A DNA stretch of 64,000 bases from assembly GCA_965247965.1 (NCBI GenBank), contig OZ252053.1, forward strand, positions 5,022,001 to 5,086,000, written 5' to 3'. Shown here in pieces: positions 48,777 to 60,178 of this stretch; position 1 is the first letter of the stretch; the number at the start of each line of letters is the position of its first letter. Origin of the DNA: UBA7328 sp965247965 (GTDB lineage: Bacteria; Bacteroidota; Bacteroidia; Chitinophagales; Saprospiraceae). The position numbers and the translations under genes were made by a program. A model generated the notes under the pieces. It did no database searches, was not told where the DNA came from, and saw nothing but the letters and a program-made list of their open reading frames with translations.

Positions 48777-49250
48777 CTACCTCACTATCGCTTTGGGCTC
48801 ATGCTTGATCTCAAAATTACACGAGTTTGCAATAAAGCACATCTTATTGGCCTCATGGTGCAGTTCATTCGCTTTGGGAATCATAACTTTTTGACTTACC
48901 ACGACTTCCGGATGGAGAACAACTGCATCGAATCTACCACTTCCATCCTTATTTTCCTTCATAATTCCTTTTGGATGATCTACATATTCCAGGACGATCA
49001 CATCATTCACTGTGCACAAATGCAAATACCAAAGCATGTGGCAGGCTGACAATGAAGAAAGGAATAGTTCTTCGGGATTGTAGCGTTCGTCGTCGCCCCT
49101 GAAGCTTGGATCAGAAGAGCCCAGGATATCCGCGCTTTTACCATCATGTGATATAACGTGCCTACGGCTGTACGATCTGAAGTCGAATGTACCGCTGCCC
49201 TTATTGCCAGTCCATTCCAGTTTTATGGTGTAGTTGTGTTGTTTAGCCAT
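48777..49250 (-). CDS. OsmC-family peroxiredoxin-like protein
   Basis: The 157-aa protein has the two reactive cysteines of the OsmC/Ohr fold (SLSACHMLWYLHLC and KMCFIANSCNFEIKHEP) and the N-terminal strands KLEWTGNKGSGTFDF. It probably reduces organic hydroperoxides in the cytoplasm. The 5' neighbour region holds broken copies of its own start. Confidence 0.9.
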   Translation of the reverse strand: MAKQHNYTIKLEWTGNKGSGTFDFRSYSRRHVISHDGKSADILGSSDPSFRGDDERYNPEELFLSSLSACHMLWYLHLCTVNDVIVLEYVDHPKGIMKENKDGSGRFDAVVLHPEVVVSQKVMIPKANELHHEANKMCFIANSCNFEIKHEPKAIVR

Positions 49251-49274
49251 AATCTCAGTCTTTGAATAGTGTGT

Positions 49275-49455
49275 TGCCCGCCCTGAGCGTCTGTCCCGAG
49301 CGAAGCCGAGGGGAAGTCGAAGGGTTGCCCGTCCATTCGAGCTTGATTGAGTACTTGTGCTGTTTAGTCATACTGTCAATTGTAGAATCGAGAATTGCCT
49401 GCCCTGAGCTCACTTCGACTCAGCTCAGTACAAGTGTCGAAGGGTTGTTTTGCCA
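49275..49455 (-). pseudogene. Stacked fragments of the osmC 5' end broken by palindromic repeats
   Basis: On the minus strand, 49371-49324 encodes MTKQHKYSIKLEWTGN, a divergent copy of the OsmC N-terminus (MAKQHNYTIKLEWTGN), then runs into a repeat of the CCCTTCGAC...GCTCAGGGC type. Further upstream, 49455-49444 encodes just MAKQ before another such repeat (49402-49444). The first repeat is bordered by GGGCAA on both sides, like a target duplication. Confidence 0.6.
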
Positions 49456-49470
49456 TTCGTCAATTTAATA

Positions 49471-50733
49471 ACTGACCTTTCGCAGGGCAGATATTTGGAA
49501 AATTAAAAAATAATATTATAGTTATTCCAAAAGAGGAATAGCTTGCAGTTGAGCAGGGTTAACCAAATTGAATTGTTTTTTCATTCGGTTAAGTTCTTGA
49601 TATGCTGCTTTGACAGCTTTTAAGTATAGTCTTGCCTTTATGGCGAAGTGGTTTTTAGCTTGATTAATTTTGAGCAATTCGAGTTTAGTATACGCTATCA
49701 TCACACAAAAAATATGATTGGACTGCGTCACTTCATACTTTGTTGGTGATTTGGCTAAACAAGCATTCTGTTTCATCGATTTGTGGAATTCCTCAACTTT
49801 CCATCTTCTTTCATAGATTGTATGAGTCTGCTGATGTGTAAGTTTTGTATCGTTGCTTACCAGATACAGTACGCCTGTGGAGTAATCTTTGTTCGTAAAG
49901 ACTTGTTTGGTCAAAGAAACCGGAAAGTCCAATCCTTTGATCCAAACTTCCATTACACAGTCTGGCTGTAGGTCTAGTGCATCGACTCTTGTAAACTTAC
50001 CTTGCAGTTTTTCTTCCTTACTCAGGGCAACAAGACGATTGGTCTTAATTGCACCGATAAAATGCTTTTTTAACTCGTAATGCACAAACTCCATATTGTC
50101 ATTTGAGCTAAACCAACTATCCCATAAGGCATATTTGTACTGAACATGATTACGCTGTGTGAGTACTTTGAGCCTTTGTCTTACTAACTCATTCTTACTC
50201 ACCTCACTTTTGCGTTTCTCTTGTCGTGTTTTTAGATCAGTAAACCTGATTGGCTTTCTGATAATTTCATAGGCTAAAGGCAACTCTACCGTTTGGCCAT
50301 CACCCAATTGGTTATGATATAGAAAACTTATCATATTGATGCCTTTGACGCTCCTGTTCTTTGTATGATCAAAGTGATACGTTATTATCTCATTCTGAGT
50401 AGAATGTGGTTTTTCAGTTATCACATCATCAATACAAATGCTACCATCAGGACTTTCTACTTTCCTGACTATAGGTTTAACAGATTTCCAATAATCTTTT
50501 TGGCCCAGAGTAGGCTGAGCCAAAAATCTACTGATCTGATCATGGCTATAAGCACCGTCTAACATTTTAGACATACCTATAGCTGTGCTGTGACTAAAAC
50601 TTGTCAACAAATAATCGCTGTACAAGTCGGCAATGTGCGGATTCATCATTAGTAACTATCTTTAGATCCAGCACAAAGCTATACATATAATAATTTTTTA
50701 CAATACCAAATTTTCGAACTGCGAAATGTCAGT
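49471..50733 (-). mobile_element. IS4-like element with 5-bp target duplication
   Basis: Inverted ends ACTGACCTTTCGCAG and CTGCGAAATGTCAGT enclose one transposase gene. TAATA precedes the left end (49466-49470) and follows the right end (50734-50738). It interrupts the region upstream of the osmC fragments. Confidence 0.85.
49522..50649 (-). CDS. IS4/IS701-like transposase
   Basis: The 375-aa DDE transposase has GSICIDDVITEK (first Asp), YALWDSWFSSNDNMEFVHY (second) and the YERRWKVEEFHKSMKQNACL motif with the catalytic Glu (Y-(2)R-(3)E-(6)K), which defines the IS4-type group. Complete. Confidence 0.9.
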   Translation of the reverse strand: MMNPHIADLYSDYLLTSFSHSTAIGMSKMLDGAYSHDQISRFLAQPTLGQKDYWKSVKPIVRKVESPDGSICIDDVITEKPHSTQNEIITYHFDHTKNRSVKGINMISFLYHNQLGDGQTVELPLAYEIIRKPIRFTDLKTRQEKRKSEVSKNELVRQRLKVLTQRNHVQYKYALWDSWFSSNDNMEFVHYELKKHFIGAIKTNRLVALSKEEKLQGKFTRVDALDLQPDCVMEVWIKGLDFPVSLTKQVFTNKDYSTGVLYLVSNDTKLTHQQTHTIYERRWKVEEFHKSMKQNACLAKSPTKYEVTQSNHIFCVMIAYTKLELLKINQAKNHFAIKARLYLKAVKAAYQELNRMKKQFNLVNPAQLQAIPLLE

Positions 50734-50845
50734 TAATAATTAATAATTATTAATTAATTGGGCCGATACATCGGGTGCATTTCAAAATGTCCCGATATAG
50801 GGAAATATGTGTTAAATTAGATATATCAACCAAAAATTAAAAGTC

Positions 50846-51058
50846 ATGAACGTGGTTAAATTACAGAAAAGATTTGACCAACTGATGAGTGATGTAAAGA
50901 ACCTACAGGACATTGAAAGTTTTTACGGCTATGAAGAAAGTTTTACCTACCTGTTAAAAGATTTTGGCAGAGAATTGCTAGAGAGTTCATTGGGCGAGGC
51001 TGTTGAAAATCGTAAAAAAAAAGATGCATCAAGACAGGTTACGGTAAAATTGAATTGA
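50846..51058 (+). CDS. Small upstream ORF of ISKra4-like element
   Basis: The 70-aa protein (LQKRFDQLMSDVKNLQDIES) is the usual short first reading frame in this IS group and overlaps the transposase frame by 4 bp (start codon TTG at 51055). It may be joined to the transposase by frameshifting or reinitiation. A ribosome-binding site is not evident. Confidence 0.6.
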   Translation: MNVVKLQKRFDQLMSDVKNLQDIESFYGYEESFTYLLKDFGRELLESSLGEAVENRKKKDASRQVTVKLN

Positions 51059-52029
51059 ATAAGTCCAACAAGTACAGCGAACAAATCGAGTCTGCAAAAG
51101 TAAGCCCTTATTTACAAGGCAAGTTGATATTCATAGGCCAGTTTAGTTGTTACGAGAATGGGGAAGAAATTGCGAATAAATTATTAGAGGTAAAAACGAA
51201 TGATACGGCAATTTACCGTTTAACTGATACAATGGGAGAACAAGTAGGAGAATGGATAGATGACCAAGATCGGTACAACATAGAAGATGTGAAAAAAGAG
51301 GATAGAGTTTATTGTCAGGTGGATGGTTCTCATTTATTGACAAGAGGACCGGGATGGAAAGAGGTAAAATTGGGAAGGGTATTCAAACAAAGCTCAATTC
51401 TACCTCAAAGTGCTGATAGACAGTGGATTAGGAATAGTGAATATGTAGGTCATTTGGGTGATCATGAAGAATTTGAGACAAAAGTTTCAGTGTTATTAGA
51501 TGAATATTCAGGATTAAAAGACCGGATGGTTTTTGTGAATGACGGAGCTGTATGGATAGAAAAATGGATTACAGCAGAATATCCTGATGCAACCCAAGTA
51601 CTAGATTTTTACCACGCCGTTGAAAATGTGAGCAAATACGCAAATGTGTGTATGAAAAATAAAAAAGTAAGAAAAGAATGGATTTCACAGACAGCTTCAC
51701 TATTAAAAGAAAAGGGTTATGATAGCCTTATAGAACGGATCGATGCATTGAATTGTAACACGAAATTAAAAAAAGAGGAAAAGAGGAAATTGATGGTCTA
51801 TTTAGAAAGGAACAAGACAAGAATGGATTACCCTTCATACATAGAAAAGGGAATGTTAATAGGTTCTGGAGCCATAGAAGCAGCGCACCGCAACGTATTG
51901 CAAAAAAGGATGAAACTGTCAGGTCAAAGATGATCTGCCAAGGGAATTCAAAATATGATCAATCTCAGAGTAATCAATAAAAGTGGCCATTGGGATATGG
52001 TAACTGACAGGTTAAGACGCGCCGCCTAG
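51055..52029 (+). pseudogene. ISKra4-like transposase with in-frame TGA
   Basis: The frame has VYCQVDGSHLL, MVFVNDGAVWIEKWI, ATQVLDFYHAVENVSKYAN and MLIGSGAIEAAHRNVLQKRM, the DDE-type core of ISKra4 transposases. After KLSGQR a TGA replaces the Trp (TGG) normally present, and the frame continues SAKGIQNMINLRVINKSGHW to LRRAA. A single base change; readthrough cannot be excluded. Confidence 0.85.
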
Positions 52030-52051
52030 ACGGGACAAAATGAAATGCACC

Positions 52052-52724
52052 GTGCGTCCTGAAGCTCAAAAGTGAGCATGCTGTTTACCAGATGGAGGTA
52101 TGGCCCTCCGAAGGCGGCTGGAAGGAGCAGCCTTCAAACCACCTTATGGTGCTAAGGTAGTAATACCTGGGTACTGAGCGATAAGGAAAAGGCTTCGCTA
52201 AAGGAGTCAGGTGATCATTGAAAGAGTCGAACGAAAGTGAACCACTGATTAAGCAACGAAACACATTTAGTTGTACATCAAAACCGGGGATTGGTGTATT
52301 TCCCGGGAAGACCATAGCGGAAGACCTTCTTACTGGCTATGGGGTTACCGTTGTAGAGGTGGCGAGACATCAATGAAGGGTGGTAAATAGAACAGGAGAT
52401 TGCCCTACTGTAATGATAAGAGAGAAGGCACAATCCGTAGAGGAGAGGCCGAGCGTATCGAAGTGCAGAGGGTTACGGACTAACTCGTAGTAGTGATGAA
52501 GCATCTGTAATGGATGTGGATCGAAGGGGTTAGCATTGTTGGAATCTGTTATTGGTTCAACAACTAATAAGAATTAGGAGGATTGAATTAAAACAGATTG
52601 AAGTCTGGATAATACAGATTAGACAATGAAGAGCCGTATGAAGGGAGACTTTCACAGCCTGTCCCGAAAATCGGGATACGGTTCTGCGAGAGGCTTGGGG
52701 TGAAATTCCCCAGGTCTACTCGAC
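52052..52724 (+). ncRNA. ORF-less group II intron with altered domain V
   Basis: The 5' end is GTGCG, the 3' end is AC after domain VI (GGCTTGGGG...CCCCAGG). Domain I landmarks such as GTCGAACGAAAGTGAA are present. There is no intron-encoded protein; an orphan ribosome-binding site (TAGGAGGATTG, about 52575) in the domain IV region suggests a deleted ORF. Domain V has the normal strands GAGCCGTAT and ATACGGTTC and a GAAGG-GAGA-CTTTC upper stem, but between upper and lower stem on the 3' side there are about 20 extra bases that include the hairpin TCCCGAAAATCGGGA. Splicing and mobility would need a protein from another copy. Confidence 0.8.
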
Positions 52725-52731
52725 CGATACA

Positions 52732-53703
52732 TCACCAGTTTTCTAATCCCAGAAGCTTCCTTCCCAGCTCACTTAATTCTGCGGAATCGTATTTAGTTTG
52801 CTCCCAATTGCGCGGATCCCCCGGAAATGCATAGCCTTCGGGTGCTACGCGATTGCGCCAGGAATTGATCCTCCATTGTCTGAGCTTCTCATTGTCCTCT
52901 TCCGCCGGCATCATCGAAATGTATTGGGCAATCCGCACTTTATTTTCAGATAAATTAGGACGGATACCATGAGGCTGGGCGCTGTGAAAGATCAATAAAT
53001 CACCTGCCTCAAGGCCAACTTTTACGATATGATCCTCCAGCCCGCTAATATCCGGTTTGAAAGGGTCGCGGTCTACGGGTTGAGTTAGTTTCCAGGTATC
53101 AAATGATCGGAATAGCTTGGGAATGCACTGGAATCCTCCCATATTTTCATCCATTTGATCGGCAAGTGCGATTACACCTTGGACATTTTGTGGTTTCGTC
53201 GAAGGATCGTAATCCCAGTGGATGAATCCTTTCGTTCTGTTTTGATCTTTGAGTGGAAAGTTCAGATTCGCCCTGTCTATTGTCACCCAAAGCTCTTCGG
53301 CACCCCAGATGTCCACGAAAGCGTCATAGACTTTTTGCATCTGTCGGTTGTTCCAAAGCATTTGGTGGTTGTACACTTCCACCATCCCCGTGCCGATAAG
53401 TTCTTTCATTTGCATTTCTGCACGCGGGGGCGTATACCACGTGGAAGGGTCATTTGCATCTTTTTCTTCAAATTCCCAGAGGAAGGCTGCTGTTTCCAAT
53501 GCTTGTTTTCGAGGTACGGCATTTTTGATGACTACGTAACCATTGTTCGTCCAAAAGTTCCAGTCTTCTTCACTCAGAATTCTTAGAGGAAGGCCATTTG
53601 ATCGGTCGTTGAGTTTTTTCTCGCTGCTTTTGGCAGTAGAGGGATTGCCCGGGATGTCTTTGTGGGCGTTATTGGGGGCCATGGTTTTGTGGTCATTACT
53701 CAA
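52732..53703 (-). CDS. Phytanoyl-CoA dioxygenase (PhyH) family protein
   Basis: The 323-aa protein has the 2-oxoglutarate/Fe(II) ligand set: His-x-Asp in KGFIHWDYDPS and a distal His in FHSAQPHGIRPNLSENKVR with the Arg that binds 2-oxoglutarate. The first 35 residues are polar and likely unstructured. It hydroxylates an unknown small molecule. Its stop codon lies within the target duplication of the ISKra4-like element, so the IS landed right at the end of the gene without breaking it. Confidence 0.88.
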   Translation of the reverse strand: MSNDHKTMAPNNAHKDIPGNPSTAKSSEKKLNDRSNGLPLRILSEEDWNFWTNNGYVVIKNAVPRKQALETAAFLWEFEEKDANDPSTWYTPPRAEMQMKELIGTGMVEVYNHQMLWNNRQMQKVYDAFVDIWGAEELWVTIDRANLNFPLKDQNRTKGFIHWDYDPSTKPQNVQGVIALADQMDENMGGFQCIPKLFRSFDTWKLTQPVDRDPFKPDISGLEDHIVKVGLEAGDLLIFHSAQPHGIRPNLSENKVRIAQYISMMPAEEDNEKLRQWRINSWRNRVAPEGYAFPGDPRNWEQTKYDSAELSELGRKLLGLENW

Positions 53704-53829
53704 AATTCATTCTTTTTCACCACGTTTTTCACCTGCCAGCAATATCTGATCATATGTACTCATAGCAACGGATTTTATTGGTTTAGGTATTGATCCGTCG
53801 ATTTTTAAGCCAACCAGAGATTGGCTCTA

Positions 53830-54300
53830 CTAAATCATCTTATCCGCACAAGAACTGCTCGCAAATGCATCCGGCTTAGCCTTAAAGACAAATCCCATAC
53901 CCAGGATATATCCCATAGCCTCTTTCAGTGCAGTATTGCTTTTGAAAGAAGGATCGGTATTGATATCGGCGTGCACTTCGAGTTCTACATTGTATTTGTC
54001 CAAGAGGTCGCACAGGGCATAGGCCACCTCTACGGATTTGGCGACTTCCAGGATCATGCGCTCCTTGAGCGACATATTTTTGGTCTCCTTGTAATTGGCG
54101 ATGAACATAAAACCGCCCTTATGTTCTCTCAAGAAAACTATAACAGTAGCAAACTCGATGATCTTGCCTTTTACTTGCGAGTCCGAGCCGATACAGACCT
54201 TAAGTCTATGTCCCAAATTTGTTTCGCGGACAATCGCTTCTGCTACCGCTTCTTTGACAGGAAGTTCAATCTTATTGCCGTTTAGTGTCCGCCAGTTCAT
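53830..54300 (-). CDS. YkuK-family (DUF458) RNase H-like protein
   Basis: The 156-aa protein matches the YkuK/DUF458 layout: CIGSDSQVKGKIIEFATVIV, a helix with KERMILEVAKSVEVA, LEVHADINTDPSFKS and the strong C-terminal signature GMGFVFKAKPDAFASSSCAD. The fold is RNase H-like; the activity has not been established. A single gene. Confidence 0.88.
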   Translation of the reverse strand: MNWRTLNGNKIELPVKEAVAEAIVRETNLGHRLKVCIGSDSQVKGKIIEFATVIVFLREHKGGFMFIANYKETKNMSLKERMILEVAKSVEVAYALCDLLDKYNVELEVHADINTDPSFKSNTALKEAMGYILGMGFVFKAKPDAFASSSCADKMI

Positions 54301-54548
54301 GAAGTGTTATTTTTACCAGGCGTAAATTTAGTCAATTCATATTGAAGAGATTGTAACGTAACGTTAATTGATTGTGATTACTTGATGAACTTTTGTTATA
54401 GACATAATTAATACCCTCTCGGGGAACATTTTGGCTGTAAATGCGTTATATTTGCATTAGGTTTTTATGGATATCATAACTCGCAAATGTCGGGGGTTGC
54501 CAGTACTGGTACGGGATCCATAAGAACTTTTTCTTTTCTGGTGTGCTT

Positions 54549-55340
54549 TTATAAGTATCCATCATTTCTGAATTCCTCTACTTTCTCTTTGGTAAACAGA
54601 TTATGCTGGTCAAATTGAGACGTAGCCGCATTCTCGTTGTACAAATCAAGTATAAAAGTATAGCGATGCTTTAGGCTTTCATAGAATCGCTCTTCACCTT
54701 TTAAAATGTATCGCTGCAATGCCCATAGATAATAGTCAATGATACTCAATTCGGGTGTATCTTCACTTCTAACAATGTCGTGCTGATACGTGATCTTCCA
54801 AGGTTTTTCCAGATCACGGTTGTCCCTCTCGATAGCTCTGTCGATCACCCTTGCCAAATGGTGTTGCGTACTACTTTCACGCGCAGAAAGGAAGACACGA
54901 TAATCCGTATACTCATCCTTGAAGAGGCCATTTAATAGATGATAGACTAGGTCGAAGTAAAATTCTTTTTCGTTGCTGTTGTGCTTGTTTTCAAACGTTT
55001 TCAACCTTTTTCGACCTATGACAACATAGATCTCGTAACCCGGTAACATTCTGATCAATTCGATGAATTTTGCCCTTATCTCAGGAGCATCGCCACGCGC
55101 GTGTAAATACCAGTTCGGTCGTTTTACACTGTAGATACCCGAATATAGAGGATCTGCGTGAATCTCATGTTGAAAGTCAACCACGGCCTTGCGAATGTTC
55201 TTTTTGTCTTCCAGAGTTACCAAGCCCAAATTCAACATCGGCTGAAATCCTTCTTGGCCTATAAGAAGCTTTTTTCTTTTGGCATAAAATGTCGCATCAC
55301 CACTTTCGTCAATAAAGAGATAGTTCTTTTTTAGACTCAT
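54549..55340 (-). CDS. DUF3800 protein
   Basis: The 263-aa protein starts with the DUF3800 hallmark LFIDESGDATFY and has a later acidic pair in SIIDYYLWALQRYI; the fold is RNase H-like. DUF3800 proteins are frequent in mobile and defence-gene regions but their role is unknown. The ApeA-like relic lies upstream on the same strand. Confidence 0.85.
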   Translation of the reverse strand: MSLKKNYLFIDESGDATFYAKRKKLLIGQEGFQPMLNLGLVTLEDKKNIRKAVVDFQHEIHADPLYSGIYSVKRPNWYLHARGDAPEIRAKFIELIRMLPGYEIYVVIGRKRLKTFENKHNSNEKEFYFDLVYHLLNGLFKDEYTDYRVFLSARESSTQHHLARVIDRAIERDNRDLEKPWKITYQHDIVRSEDTPELSIIDYYLWALQRYILKGEERFYESLKHRYTFILDLYNENAATSQFDQHNLFTKEKVEEFRNDGYL

Positions 55341-55446
55341 GGATCAAAGATATGGTGGAAGAGGTAGATAAAAAGTACGCGCCAGTGACAATGAAGAAAT
55401 AATCAATCGGATGGTGCTGGGTTCTTCTATCGATCACTTCATAACA

Positions 55447-56271
55447 TCATATTACATCCAAATCTATGCCCAAATATTCTTTCAATATTACCGCTCTCAG
55501 GAAATTATCAAAGGTATTCGCTTCTGTGAATAAGTCTGTAAATATGTCTTCACCTTCTTTATTCATATGAGTATGATAATTCCTTGTTCGTCCAGTCTTT
55601 CGGATATAATATTCGTCGAGAGAGAATCTTTTCGGGCATAGTTTGTTCAAGGCACGCAGCCTTCTTTCTAATTTTCGTTGTCCCTCTGAATCTATAGTAT
55701 GCTTATGAAGAGCTTCTAAAGCCGTGCATACGTTTAGGAAACCATCCTCTGGGTCGATCGCCTTGTGGTTGTACCTTGAAGTAGACCTATTGACGCTTGA
55801 AATCAATCTTTCAGCGCTCTACCAAACATTTACCATCTCCGGTAGCCGATCACTTATTCTTTTGTAATCTACTTTCAAATAGAGCATCAACTTGTGGTAC
55901 GGTTCTCCATGTTCATCAAATACAGAGCATATCAACCTGGGATCTTTATCAATTTCGCGTAAAAACAACTTCTGCGACTGGCCTTTGACAGTCAGCAATT
56001 CCTTAAAACCTTTCGGTTGTTCAAACTCCAGACGTACGTATGCTCTTTTCTTGACATGAAACCGGCTGAAGTTGAAATTCTCATCAAAATCAAATCTCAG
56101 AACTGAGTTTTTATAACCTGAAATATGCAGCGGTATTTCCAAAGGCGGTTTCAGATCGATTTTAAATCTATTCTCATTAATTTTCTCAAACAATGGAATG
56201 CGAAACCACTCTATGTTACTGTCAATGTTCAGAGCGCAATAGTGGAACACCATTGATGAATAGACAACCAA
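55447..56271 (-). pseudogene. ApeA-like HEPN protein with in-frame TAG
   Basis: Two segments lie in one frame: an N-terminal beta-rich part (150 aa, to VNVW) and a C-terminal HEPN-like part (GFLNVCTALEALHKH, TGRTRNYHTHMN with R-x4-H, FLRAVILKEYLGIDL). A TAG at 55819-55821 separates them. The layout resembles ApeA-type anti-phage HEPN proteins, but the N-terminal part is much shorter than normal, and an IS5 element lies 50 bp upstream, so the gene has probably lost its beginning too. The family call is moderate. Confidence 0.55.
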
Positions 56272-56324
56272 AAGTATCTTTTGGTTTAATTATCATTTAG
56301 TTCTAAAGTACTCATATTACTTAG

Positions 56325-57265
56325 TGAAGTTGTTTAATAACACATTACGGATTATTTTAATATAAAAAGTTTGTAGCTTTAGAAACGCTGAGGTGTAGAA
56401 CCAAAGAATAACTAAAGACTACAAACAATGGTTAAAGCTGAAATTAATGAATTTTTTGTACAACACATGCCTAAAATATCAAATGGAAAGAAACTAAAAG
56501 TACCAATGTGGAAAATAGTGAAGGCCATATTGTATAAGCTCAAAACAGGTGTGCAATGGAGGCAATTGCCTGTTCGACATTTCTTTGGATTTATCAGATA
56601 TAGCTGGCAATCAGTGTTTTATCACTTCAACAAGTGGTCAAAAACAGGAATTTGGAAAAGATGTTATGAGCAATTATTGCTAAATAAACGGAAGCATTTA
56701 AACCTTTGTTCTGTAAATTTTGATGGATCACATACCCCGGTAAAGCGAGGAGGACAAGAGGTAGGTTATCAAGGTAGAAAGAAAGCTCAAACCACGAATC
56801 TATTGATACTGACCGATGATCAGGGTGTGCCAATAGGTTGGTCAGAACCGATAAGTGGCCAGCATCATGACAGTTTTGAACTGGTAAAAACTGCTAATAA
56901 AATTTTTGATCAAATGGAGGCAATTGACCTTTCATGTGATGGTCTTTTCCTGAATGCCGATGCAGGGTTTGATGTTGCCAAATTCAAGGAACTATGCTTT
57001 GAAAAGGACATCATATTCAACATCGATAAAAACAAGAGAAGGGGAAAATCAGATGATGAAGACACTCCATATGTCTTTGATAATCAACTATATAAGAGAA
57101 GATTTGTGGTGGAACAACTTAATGCTTGGGTAGACGGATTCAAGACTTTAGTAATAAGATATGAAACCACAACCATCAATTGGATGTCTTTCCACTATCT
57201 GGCCTTCGCAATTATTTTCCTGAGAAAATTTCAAACCGTTAACATTTAGTTATTAAACAACTTCA
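56325..57265 (+). mobile_element. IS5-family element
   Basis: Ends TGAAGTTGTTTAATAAC and GTTATTAAACAACTTCA are perfect inverted repeats around one transposase gene. The target duplication is not clear (TTA or TAA at the borders). Confidence 0.88.
56428..57249 (+). CDS. IS5-family transposase
   Basis: The 273-aa protein has the N-terminal DUF4096-like part (AILYKLKTGVQWRQLP, WQSVFYHFNKWSKTGIW), then DDE motifs SVNFDGSHTPVKRGG, FLNADAGFDVAKF and RRFVVEQLNAWVDGFKTLVI with the catalytic Glu. Complete. Confidence 0.92.
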   Translation: MVKAEINEFFVQHMPKISNGKKLKVPMWKIVKAILYKLKTGVQWRQLPVRHFFGFIRYSWQSVFYHFNKWSKTGIWKRCYEQLLLNKRKHLNLCSVNFDGSHTPVKRGGQEVGYQGRKKAQTTNLLILTDDQGVPIGWSEPISGQHHDSFELVKTANKIFDQMEAIDLSCDGLFLNADAGFDVAKFKELCFEKDIIFNIDKNKRRGKSDDEDTPYVFDNQLYKRRFVVEQLNAWVDGFKTLVIRYETTTINWMSFHYLAFAIIFLRKFQTVNI

Positions 57266-57314
57266 GTAATATAATATTTATTTGTAATGTTGTAATATAA
57301 TTTTACAGAACTTC

Positions 57315-59426
<2,112 letters not shown>

Positions 59427-59438
59427 AAAACTTATGAA

Positions 59439-60071
59439 TTGATTATGAATACTCCGGCTTTGTTTGAAAGGTTGCCAGTTGCGGGCTCACAATGCATAAG
59501 CGTTAACTCCTTTGGTAGAGTTGCTCTTTTAATTTTTCCAATGATTTGTATGTTGAACATGGCCGTCGGCCAAAGCGGAAAATTCGGCTCGCCTGATTTC
59601 ACAGAAAAAGTAGAACGTCTTGAACTAGAATTTTTTACCCCGGTAGAACGACGTATAAAGACGAAAAAGCTTCTCAAAGATGATTTTCTCGAATACGATC
59701 TGGTCTTGAGATCAAGGAATCAACTTGAAATCCGGTATATTTTACAACCCTTTCATAATCAACAAAATACAGTACTCCATCCCCATGTGGAATTAACCAG
59801 AATGGTCGCTTCTATAGCTAGTAATGACGAAGAAGAGGATATTCTGATAAATGCGTTTTCCGGCTCAGAAGCAAAGCGCGAGTACGGCGCCGATTGGGGT
59901 CTTTTTGCCGATTTCGTCCCAAAGAGGTCGTTTAGCGGCTTTCCCAAGGCGCGTATCATGTCTCTGTACAAAGAAGAAAAAGGCCTTGTGAATTGTATAA
60001 TACTTTACAAAACTGAGGATTTAGAAGGTTTTTTGGGCTTGCCGCTTCGATTCAAATCAGCTGTTGAATAG
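59439..60071 (+). CDS. Secreted protein of unknown function
   Basis: The 210-aa product has a hydrophobic stretch at residues 28-44 (VALLIFPMICMLNMAVGQ), a likely signal peptide if translation starts further in than the first ATG. The mature part has basic and acidic segments (KVERLELEFFTPVERRIKTK) and no domain I recognise. It starts 12 bp after the DUF255 gene, so the two may be cotranscribed. Confidence 0.6.
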   Translation: MIMNTPALFERLPVAGSQCISVNSFGRVALLIFPMICMLNMAVGQSGKFGSPDFTEKVERLELEFFTPVERRIKTKKLLKDDFLEYDLVLRSRNQLEIRYILQPFHNQQNTVLHPHVELTRMVASIASNDEEEDILINAFSGSEAKREYGADWGLFADFVPKRSFSGFPKARIMSLYKEEKGLVNCIILYKTEDLEGFLGLPLRFKSAVE

Positions 60072-60178
60072 ACAAATTGAGAAAAAACACCAACAATTTG
60101 TCATATTTGCAAGAGTTTCTTTAAACATACTCTAAGATTGGTTCGCCCTGCAAAATACACAGTCCTGAAAGGCAAACA

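Larger units (their letters stand above)
50773..52725 (+). mobile_element. ISKra4-like element with a group II intron at its right end
   Basis: Left end GGGTGCATTTC (50773) and right end GAAATGCACC (52042-52051) are inverted repeats. GATACATC precedes the left end (50765-50772) and follows the intron (52726-52733), an 8-bp target duplication. The intron therefore lies within the terminal bases of the IS and entered after it, or together with it. Confidence 0.75.

Noticed and set aside
54471..54500. A partial match (TCATAACTCG) to the TA-flanked 20-mer
   Set aside because: Only the first bases agree and the hairpin is missing; treated as chance.
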